Assembly (NCBI GenBank): GCA_015039365.1
Contig: WION01000044.1
Span: 62,001-126,000, forward strand
DNA: 64,000 nucleotides
Direction: 5' to 3'
Source: Amanita rubescens
Taxonomy: Eukaryota; Basidiomycota; Agaricomycetes; Agaricales; Amanitaceae
Every line of letters begins with the position of its first letter. Within the stretch, counting starts at the first letter, position 1. Positions 56,733-64,000 of the stretch are shown one piece after another. Position numbers and translations under genes: made by a program. Under the pieces are notes generated by a model that ran no database searches, was not told where the DNA came from, and saw only the letters and a program-made list of their open reading frames with translations.

Positions 56733-58591
56733 TCACAAGTACTCCAGTCCTATGCCCACTTGGACACCCCGTCTCATGGCATCGCTTTTGTTTGCGGCTA
56801 GAGGAACACCAAAGTTCACTTCGACACGAACGGGGTCAAACCGATATATTAGGCCAATACCAGCGGAAACCGAAGGACGGAGCAGTGTACGAGGAAGGGA
56901 TTGTGTGATCGGTCGAGCTGCGGCAAATGGCTTATCACATTGTTCCGTGGAGGATGATCAGACTTACTACGGTCAAGAGAATCAAGTTGGCCACAGTTAA
57001 CCCATACATGTGATTTGACGGGCCAGTGTGGTTTTTTAGGGATGTTGCTAATGACGCTTAAACCAAGGGAATAGTGAACGTCGCCTCCCAGGGAGTCGGC
57101 TATGAGAGGGTGAGCGAGGACGACAAATAAAATAATATTATACTTACGGCCGTCACGGGGGCCCATGCCGAATGCTTTAAATGCTCGAACGCTGGTTGGT
57201 CCACCGATTTGGAAACGATCAGAGAACAATGTGGGTTTTCCTTGAAGGCCCAATAATATACCGGATCGCAAAGCGAGCGAGAGAGACTGAGAAGATTCAG
57301 CATAGCTGACAAAGAAAGAATTGATAGACTGACGATGCCCTGTGAAATTGGCCTTGATACCTGAGCCTCAGTTTCGGCTTTATAGAAGGTGGCATCGCCG
57401 CCGAGACCAAGTCGAGTTGTTACGGCAGGTCGATCGGGAGTTGCAGCGGATACCGGGATGTTAACGCCTGCACCAGCGAGTTCGTGATAGAAGCGAAAGT
57501 AGAAACCACGGGTTGCCATGAATCGATCATCGCGAGTGTCGAGAACATAAGTATGGGAAAACGCCGATTTTACGCTGGGTCCTGCAGCGACGCGCATACT
57601 GCTTACATCAGTGTACAGTAGAGCAATACAAACGAGTAAGGTACCTGAGGGACGCAGTTGGAGCCAGACTACCGATATGACGGTGCACCGCTTCATACGC
57701 GAATTCATGATAGCCGCCATAGTTTGACTGGTTCTAGGAATAAACATTAATGGGCATAAAAAACTTGAGATTTGTTGCTGACCTAGCTCACCCTAACGAT
57801 AGCTTTGATTCCTTTGAAATCCTCTATGCAACTTGCATAGGATGTTTGGTCGCGTTCCAGACCGTAGGTAGAGAGCTCTCCATATGTATTAAGGTCAGAA
57901 GTTAGAGGAAGTGATAGAGCAGCACGGAACGACTTTTTAGTTTTTGTCCCTGCCGCAATATTGGCTTCGAAAGTCTCCGCGCCACCAAAGACATTTCTGA
58001 TGCGGGCAGTCGCCGACTTGAAAGGGATATAAGCAACAGGCTAGACACTGCGGAGTGCGACATACAGCGCTTCCTTCGTTATTTCCGAGTTCAGTAGACG
58101 TGTTCAAGTAATAACGGCCGTGTTCACGTGTTTTGAAAACCACGTCAACATCGTAGGGGTTGGCTAGATCACTGCTAGAGCGCTCCAACTTGGCTTCTAC
58201 GTGCTTGAAAATGTCTGCTTTGTTAAGGAGATGTGAAATATGACGTGTGGTATGCAGTACGTCGCCGAGGGTGTTAGCCGGTTTGCTCAAAACTGGGTTG
58301 ATGAGAGAGCTCAAGAAGGACTGTCGAGTGTTGAGTGCACCCTCGACGCGCACATCAGCGATTCGCAACGGAGCGTCTATGTTTTGATTGACCTATGCAC
58401 GTGGTGAACATGAATTCGTCTATTTTTTGAACGCGACTCACGAGCTCTGAGAGCCGGAGAAGTTGGGATTGATACTCTCCGCGCAGAATGCGTTCTCTAC
58501 GCGCTGCGTGCCATTGCAAAATTTTCTCAAAGTCGGCATCTGGTTCGCCGTCTCTTGGAGCGGCTGTGTTCTGGAGGGGCGGAGTCAGCAT
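56733..58591 (-). CDS. SAM50: Mitochondrial sorting and assembly protein SAM50/TOB55
   Basis: Outer-membrane beta-barrel that inserts other beta-barrel proteins. Exon 1 58591-58442 (MLTPPLQNTAAPRDGEPDAD), intron 58393-58441, exon 2 starting with NQNIDAPLRIADVRVEGALN, the single POTRA domain; later exons carry IRNVFGGAETFEANIAAGTK, SDLNTYGELSTYGLERDQTS, HEFAYEAVHRHIGSLAPTAS, SVKSAFSHTYVLDTRDDRFM, ATRGFYFRFYHELAGAG, PTLFSDRFQIGGPTSVRAFK, GGDVHYSLGLSVISNIPKKP and YRFDPVRVEVNFGVPLA. It ends VQVGIGLEYL with TGA at 56733-56735, the beta-signal recognised by the SAM machinery. Several introns in the barrel part were not placed exactly. The upstream GTG-start extension is not used; ATG 58591 fits best. 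Divergent from the MATE gene over 120 bp. Confidence 0.9.
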
Positions 58592-58711
58592 CGCCGAGAG
58601 ACGGAAGCGAAGTAGGCTCACGTGCTACTGAAGGAGATAAGATAGGAGACCGGCTTTTATTTACCTTTACATAAATTCAAAAAGGTTGTTGACTTTGTCC
58701 AAGGCTAAGTC

Positions 58712-61012
58712 ATGTCCTCCACTTACGCCCATTATCCGGGCCCTGCGTCCCTTCCTTCTAACTATGCAATTATCTCCAGTCTTTCAGACCGCAACGTTCC
58801 TCACGATTATCACGACGTCAATGAAGACGACGTACTCCGCCCTCGCCCTCGGAATCCAGTCATGGGCGTATATCCGCGCGACCACCCTCTACAGCCGTCG
58901 GAAACAACCCCTTTGCTTGTCAATAGCCAGCCTCCGGTGCCCCGCATCGAGGAGCAGGTCGATAAAGACCCGTCACACGACCATGACTCTACGCTTGTCA
59001 TGATCCGTGAAGAATTACTGATCCTTACAAAATACGCTTTGCCTGTTTTTCTGTCAGTTATTTTGATTAAATAGCAGTGATACAAAACTCAAACGCTTTT
59101 TAGCTCATTAATTCTAGAATACAGCCTCGTCATGGCCTCGGTCATTTCTATCGGACATATTTCCACAACGGCGCTGGCAGCAATAAGTCTAGGATCCATG
59201 ACTGCTAGTGTCACCGGTTTTAGCATTATTCAGGGCCTCGCTAGTGCCCTTGATACATTGCTTCCCCCTGCGTGGACCTCTTCGGAACCCCAGCTAGTAG
59301 GACTCTGGGCTCAGAGAATGAGTGAGAAAACTTGTTCATCGTTTTATTGCATATCATTCTGAACAACCTTCTGCAGCCGTGGTAGTGGCATTTGCACTTA
59401 TTGTACGTGTGTTATTCATTCCTATGCCTACCAGTGCTCACTACCCCAAAAGCCGATGTACCTAATATGGTTCAACGCCGAGGAGTTGCTCATCTTCCTT
59501 AAACAGGATCCGGATGTGGCTCACCTAGCAGCCGTTTATCTCCGCTGGATATCCGTTGGTTTGCCAGGTAAGATGCCATCCTTGGTCAAATGAATCCCGC
59601 TTATTTCGACCCTGTGAAAGCCTATGCTTTTAACTGTATTAGCCGGCAAGTTTTTACCTTGAGCGTATTTTTCAAAGTTACCTATCGCTTATAGGCGTTA
59701 TTTCCAATCCCAAGGCCTATTCGCGGCTCCTACACGCATTGTAACCATTGTTGCTCCTATAAATGTGTGTCTAAATTATTTGCTAGGTGAGTAACTTGGA
59801 GCGTTCCGTGACTCGATCGTGAATAAATTACGGCAATTAGTCTGGGGGCCGCCATCAATCCGGCTCGGCTTCATCGGTGCACCGATTGCGACAGCTATTT
59901 CATTCAATCTCGTTTCCATTGCGTCAATAATCTACGGCATATTTTATGTCCCACGTACTGCGTGGTATCCTCTGTCCGGGCGGATGTTTAGCGGTCTTGG
60001 TGTCCTTGTGCAACTAGGTCTTAGCGGTGTCGGTCAAACAGCATCTGAATGGTGGGCATGGGAACTCATATCCTTGGCTGCTTCTCTGTGAGTGAGCTAG
60101 TATCACCAGAATTGTAATTAACCATAGTGAAGATTGGGGCCTGTATCCCTAGCAACGCAAAGCGTCCTGTTGGTATCAGCATCGACTACTTTCCAAGCAC
60201 CATATGCCCTTGGGATCGCTACGTCTGTTCGGTAAATGCCTCTCTTCACAGCGCACTATCCCGGGCTTATACTTTCGCAGTATTGGAAACCTACTCGGGG
60301 AATACAAAGCAAGGAGAGCAGCAGCAGCCTCATATTCGAGCTTACTCATGGCATTGATGTTGGCTGCGTTTTTGAGGTAGGTTTGACTTGTAACCTATGT
60401 AATTTCATAGTTGCTGATCACGTCGAGTAGTATCTTGCTTGTAGCTTTCCGGAACAAATGGGCATACATTTTCAACGATGATCCTGGTGCGTGTTGATGC
60501 GAGTGGATATTGCCTATTGCTCTAAGGTCATCACGGCAGAGGTTGTGCTACTTGTTGGGGCGATTCTTCCAACCGTGGCCTTGTTCCAAGTGTTCGACGC
60601 AAACGCAGCAGTCACAGGTGGAATATTGAGAGCAAGAGGGAAACAAGTACGTTTGTCCTTTCTTGTCCTTGTTAGTTTGGCTTACATAGTTTCGAGTTTA
60701 CTGGTGCCCTGCTTAATGTCAGGTAAGCATGCGAGATTATTGAACGCACAAGATTGCTAAGTCTTACTGTCACGCAGCGCTTACTACGTGATTGGGATTC
60801 CGTTGGGTGTCTGGCTTGCTTTCAGCTGGCACATAGGTCTACATGGTCTCTGGTTGGGGTTAACCGCATCTCTCATATACTGCGCTGTTTTTGGCACATA
60901 TCTGTGCATCCATACTGATTGGGATCGGGAGGTAAAAAAGGCCGCAGAGAGGCTGAAAAAGGACGATGCGAAAGACCGTATGAATGTTCACGACCGCGAA
61001 GATGACTATTGA
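58712..61012 (+). CDS. MATE-family transporter
   Basis: Proton- or sodium-driven efflux carrier, twelve helices, with a hydrophilic N-terminal tail of about 105 residues typical of fungal members. Exons resolved: 58712-59052, 59104-59321, 59377-59402, 59453-59567, 59621-59645, 59695-59786, 59841-60086, 60133-60231, 60281-60376, then exons to TGA 61010-61012. Family text: IQGLASALDTLLPPAWTSSE, PQLVGLWAQRM, AYAFNCISRRYFQSQGLFAA, LGFIGAPIATAISFN, VGQTASEWWAWELISLAASL, QAPYALGIATSVRIGNLLGE and FQVFDANAAVTGGILRARGK. The intron at 59646-59694 has a GC donor (CCG/GCAAGT). The junction near 60486-60530 could not be fixed with standard splice sites. Substrate unknown. Confidence 0.88.
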
Positions 61013-61096
61013 CGCATCATATGGATGAAATTTATCCCCGCAACCTGAAAGGTGAAGGGTTTTAGGAAGCAGCCTCCGCCAGGCAAAAATCATCGA

Positions 61097-61400
61097 GCAC
61101 GTGCCGGCCTGTGATCTTTGTGACGTCCGTTAGCTAAGCCAGTAGACTGTAGCACGTCAAGCGAAATGTATCGAGCACGTGCCGCCGCGCCATGTACATT
61201 GCACGTCACGCCCACTAGTGCTGAGCCATATCCGAGTTCCGTTTCGTCTACTAATGCTCATAATCTGCAACTCCGACGCGAGTGAATTAGGGTCTTACTC
61301 GTAGTACTATCCGGTGCACGGCCTTTAGGAATCAGTGCCTCGAGCACCGCCCGCCCCATGAACCATAACCGAGTCACGCCGTTTCGTCCACTAAAGCGCA
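61097..61400. repeat. Degenerate repeats with GCACGTGC boxes
   Basis: ATCGAGCACGTGCCG occurs at 61093 and again (TATCGAGCACGTGCCG) at 61170; a worn third copy, CTCGAGCACCGCCCG, is near 61339. TTTCGTCTACTAATGCTCATA (61244) and TTTCGTCCACTAAAGCGCATA (61382) form a second repeated block, spaced about 140 bp. GCACGTGC (61097-61104, 61175-61182) is an extended E-box palindrome. This may be the promoter of the next gene or an old repeat. Confidence 0.4.
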
Positions 61401-61609
61401 TATAGCCAATGCATGTCTATCCGTCATTCTCATAAGCTTTGTCCACTGGACTTTGGAACCACTCGGTGGTGGCGCAATCCACGCGTCCATTTCCATTGAC
61501 GATTCCACCACTTCAATTTGGGTTTCAGCAGATATCTCCCTCACAAAAACAGGAACGGTCCGCGAGACGACGTGAGGTGAACTCGTCTGTGACAATATCG
61601 AAGGGAGAC

Positions 61610-62034
61610 ATGATCAGTATAATGTTTTGCAATGCAAAACTGTATTTGGGCCCTGGGGGAGAGATCGCAATGATTGGAACGATTCAAACAGCAAGTGCCA
61701 TGTTTACAACCAACATCGTCGTTTACGACCACGTACCAATTATCCGCCGAAGACTTGAAGAGGCTTTGCGGCGCAAAGGCGATGCAGACCCTGTATGAAT
61801 TCATTGTCACACTTTGATAGGATGTTGAAGTCGATCATGTAGCATGCGTTTCGTACAGGCATACTGTTTTACAATGGCCTGAAGTCTGCATTAACCGTAC
61901 CAGTACTCCGCAAACGATTTTCAAACGACACGCCAGTCGACGTCGGTGATTCTTTTTGGGATGTCGAGTCGTGGATAGCACCACCAGCCACAAGCGATGT
62001 CCCCCTCGTTCTCTGGACCAAGAGCAACAACTAA
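61610..62034 (+). CDS. Small unrecognised gene
   Basis: Two exons proposed: 61610-61792 and 61843-62034, intron 61793-61842 (GTATGA...GTAG), 124 residues. Text: MISIMFCNAKLYLGPGGEIA, TTNIVVYDHVPIIRRRLEEA, FRTGILFYNGLKSALTVPVL, and C-terminal WDVESWIAPPATSDVPLVLW. I do not recognise the family. The frame is open upstream of 61610 to 61439, so the start is a guess. Minus-strand text at 61440-61500 resembles its last exon (see findings). Confidence 0.4.
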
Positions 62035-62142
62035 CTCACGACGTCAGCACAGTATAGTCTAAACGGCAGCCCATAGAATTATGGACCACCGCCATTTTTT
62101 TTAAACAGTAGCGCGAAAAGAAACAATCGAAGAGTGTCCATG

Positions 62143-62760
62143 TCAAACGAGATTCATGTTATCCGTATCACGTTTCTTCCCGGCTTTCTTTGCCAAGGTC
62201 TTGGCCTGTTTGACGGGGGATGCCGGTGCCGTGCTACTAAAGGCAGAGGACATGGACGACTGCGAAAGGAATGGTGAGCAAAAGCAGGTGAACTAGACAA
62301 GATGTCCTTACCGCTGCATTATTTTGTACATCAGCGACAGGCATGACAGTGGCAAAAGCTCTTAAGCAATCATTGTCACTGTTGGATTCTTCGTTACTAG
62401 TGTAGTCGTTGATCGAGACACGTATAGAACGACGATTGATCGGTTCCTCCGCATGCATGATTACTTTGACTATGTCGGCGTAAATCTGATAGATCTGAGA
62501 GGGATCAATGGTCGTCAGGTCATCGGAAACGGAATAAGTACCTTTTTCTGTGTGTAACTTTGAGGAATAGAATATGTACGCAACGAGATCCTCATTAGAA
62601 CGACGGTTCCGGTGCGCAGTTTATCGTACTCAAGCCAAGGAGCCGTCAGATTATCATCTTTGTCGACAATGTTCCTTTGGACCAGTTTAGCCTGGTTATG
62701 ATTGAGCAATGGCCACCGCAGTCCGGAAGAAGACGAGGATCGTAATGGGCGCCCGTTTTA
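62143..62760 (-). CDS. Unrecognised basidiomycete protein, 5' end unclear
   Basis: Minus-strand exons: a last exon 62259-62143 (SSMSSAFSSTAPASPVKQAK, Lys-rich tail, TGA 62143-62145), intron 62260-62311, an exon from 62312 upward carrying INRRSIRVSINDYTSNEESN and IDPSQIYQIYADIVKVIMHA, and an N-terminal exon carrying KLVQRNIVDKDDNLTAPWLE and YDKLRTGTVVLMRISL. The join between the last two near 62560-62590 needs an intron of only about 33 bp and is uncertain. The layout (APWxxYDKLRxGT, then YQIYA) resembles short uncharacterised proteins of mushroom fungi. No function can be given. Confidence 0.45.
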
Positions 62761-62769
62761 ATTTCGGCA

Positions 62770-63304
62770 CCCCCGAGAAACCTCTGTTTTTCACGCGGCA
62801 CGTCTCCAACTCACGTTTCATCAACCAAAGATGAAGCAATTGCAAACAATTCTTAGCCTGCCCCGAGTGGTTTGTTTAATGACACGAACGGAAAGATGTA
62901 CTAGGACGTACCACGATGAACAACCCTAACCCAATCGAATTCCTCCACCATCCCATCCGGCAACGTCTCCAAACAATCAATACCAGAAAACAAAAACAAA
63001 AAAGGAAAATGGTTCGTAATAAGAATGAGTAGAAAAAAAATTTATAACGAAGAAAAACGTAAAAAAAAACCCTCTCTTTGGACTATTATTCTTTCTATGG
63101 CTTCATTGGCATGCCGCATAATGTATTCCTTTCTGTACAGCTTGACAAATCTGATTATGGAAAAGGCGTTGCGGGTACTGCCGCGCAGGCGGGCGTAAGA
63201 CTTAATTGCTACTATTCTAAAGTAGATCAGGATGTTACATATAGAATAGACATCACTATCTCGCTGAAAAACATTTTTTAATATTTTTTGACGGAAACAA
63301 AGAA
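62770..63304. other. AT-rich interval before tRNA-Tyr
   Basis: No gene supported. A-runs at 62985-63075 and a short open frame 63078-63281 on the plus strand without recognisable motif. Confidence 0.35.
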
Positions 63305-63390
63305 CCGACCTTAGCTCAGTTGGAAGAGCGCGAGACTGTAACTGGATACCAATCATCTTGAGGTCGCCTGTTCGAGCCAGGCAGGTCGGA
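63305..63390 (+). tRNA. tRNA-Tyr (GTA) with 13-nt intron
   Basis: Acceptor stem CCGACCT (63305-63311) pairs with AGGTCGG (63383-63389), discriminator A at 63390. The D-arm contains TTAGCTCAGTTGGAAGAGC (A box) and the T-arm contains TGTTCGAGCC (B box). Anticodon GTA at 63338-63340. Anticodon stem CGAGA pairs with TCTTG once a 13-nt intron (63342-63354, CTGGATACCAATC) after position 37 is removed, the usual place in eukaryotic tRNA-Tyr. A T-run at 63396-63399 can end transcription. Confidence 0.95.
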
Positions 63391-63677
63391 TAATAATTTT
63401 CTTTAAATTTCCTCCTACGAGCGGCGAGCTTGTATTCCGAGGCTTTTGTTTCTGCTTCTCGCCAGAGATATCTTGTCCTTGGTGGAAGTCATAAATTAAA
63501 GTTGTAACAGAAATTCCTATTGAGACGGCGTGATGAGGTAAGCCGCAGCTGGTTAAACGACTCCCAGTAATAATACGCCCATGCTATCCGATGGCCCTTA
63601 TCACTGACAGAGAGTGTGTGTATCACTTAAATGTCACTTCTCTTCTTCTGATGCCCGTGCAGTTTTCTTATTCACAG
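63391..63677. other. Interval between tRNA and edge gene
   Basis: No gene recognised; may hold upstream exons of the gene at the right edge (acceptor-like CGTGCAG near 63656-63662). Confidence 0.35.
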
Positions 63678-64000
63678 CTTACGGTTATCGTATCTGCGTG
63701 AAGTGGAAGATCCCTATGGACCTCGTCTGATAACTCTTGACCCATCCTATACATCCAACCCTTATGTCAATGCCACGTCTTTGGCAGACCCGGACAGATG
63801 GCCAGAATTGGCCATTACTTCTAGCCCTCAAATCAGTGAAGATGAGGCAGAACGACCCTTGGGGTATCCCGGTGCGCGCCTTAAATATACGCAAACTATC
63901 ACAGGCAATAAAGCAGGCGGCTTTGGGATACGTGTGAACGGGAAGCGCGTATCCACATCGAGGCGAATGTCGAGCTTCGTGAACCGAGCAGACCCACGTC
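63678..64000 (+). CDS. Partial unrecognised gene at right edge
   Basis: After a TTATTCACAG acceptor the plus frame is open for 323 bp to the window end: LRLSYLREVEDPYGPRLITL, then PSYTSNPYVNATSLADPDRW, EDEAERPLGYPGARLKYTQT and GKRVSTSRRMSSFVNRADPR. The text is even in composition and looks coding. No ATG starts it, so it is an internal exon. The family is not recognised. Confidence 0.5.

Noticed and set aside
63078..63281. 67-residue plus-strand ORF before the tRNA
   Set aside because: Short, AT-rich surroundings, no motif, no splice partners.

Overview
The window is nuclear DNA of a filamentous basidiomycete, most likely an Agaricomycete. Evidence: genes are split by introns of about 45-60 bp; the encoded proteins are fungal (RPN1, SIN3, HIS5, CIA1, SAM50, mitochondrial uS8); a FunK1-type kinase relic and an Agaricomycete-style kinase-like relic are present; and the tRNA-Tyr carries an intron. 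No prokaryotic features are seen. Exon boundaries below were worked out by hand from splice signals, reading-frame continuity and family conservation. Family names rest on recognition, not on a database search.

Left gene block (1-15.8 kb): the end of a B-type cyclin, RPN1 (26S proteasome base), SIN3 (co-repressor scaffold) and a secreted S1/P1 nuclease are intact. They are followed by two decayed kinase-family genes (12.4-15.8 kb) whose premature stops fit C-to-T changes.

Transposon block (15.9-47.0 kb): a hAT-like MITE with an 8-bp duplication, a solo LTR, and a 27.6-kb nest. Gypsy-2 (a chromovirus, 786-bp LTRs, duplication CCAAG) sits in a decayed patatin-like gene. Gypsy-1 (a chromovirus, 259-bp LTRs, duplication TTCAG) sits in the left LTR of Gypsy-2. 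A Copia element (705-bp LTRs that appear identical, duplication GTCCG) sits in the pol gene of Gypsy-1. Gypsy-2 also carries a 2.3-kb non-autonomous LTR element in gag and a 397-bp solo LTR in the integrase, each with a 4-bp duplication. A second hAT-like MITE closes the block. Gypsy-2 holds an antisense gene between pol and its 3' LTR. It encodes a transcription-factor-like protein with a Zn(II)2Cys6-type cysteine array, and the same element carries many copies of CGGAGTCCG (CGG-N3-CCG, the kind of site such proteins bind). This pairing is the best candidate for an undescribed system. Both Gypsy elements show a predicted -1 frameshift site between gag and pol and signs of self-priming. The Copia element shows a primer site for the initiator-tRNA anticodon half and has an extra unknown ORF before gag.

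Right gene block (47.4-64 kb): compact housekeeping genes. These are HIS5 and CIA1 (tandem, only 13 bp apart), snurportin (divergent from CIA1 over 70 bp), an MFS transporter, mitochondrial ribosomal protein uS8m, a class I HDAC, SAM50, a MATE transporter, two unrecognised genes, tRNA-Tyr(GTA), and a partial gene at the edge. Six introns in the window appear to use GC-AG splice sites, which is many for so few genes. SIN3 and the HDAC belong to the kind of partners that form Sin3-HDAC complexes, but nothing here shows that these two interact.
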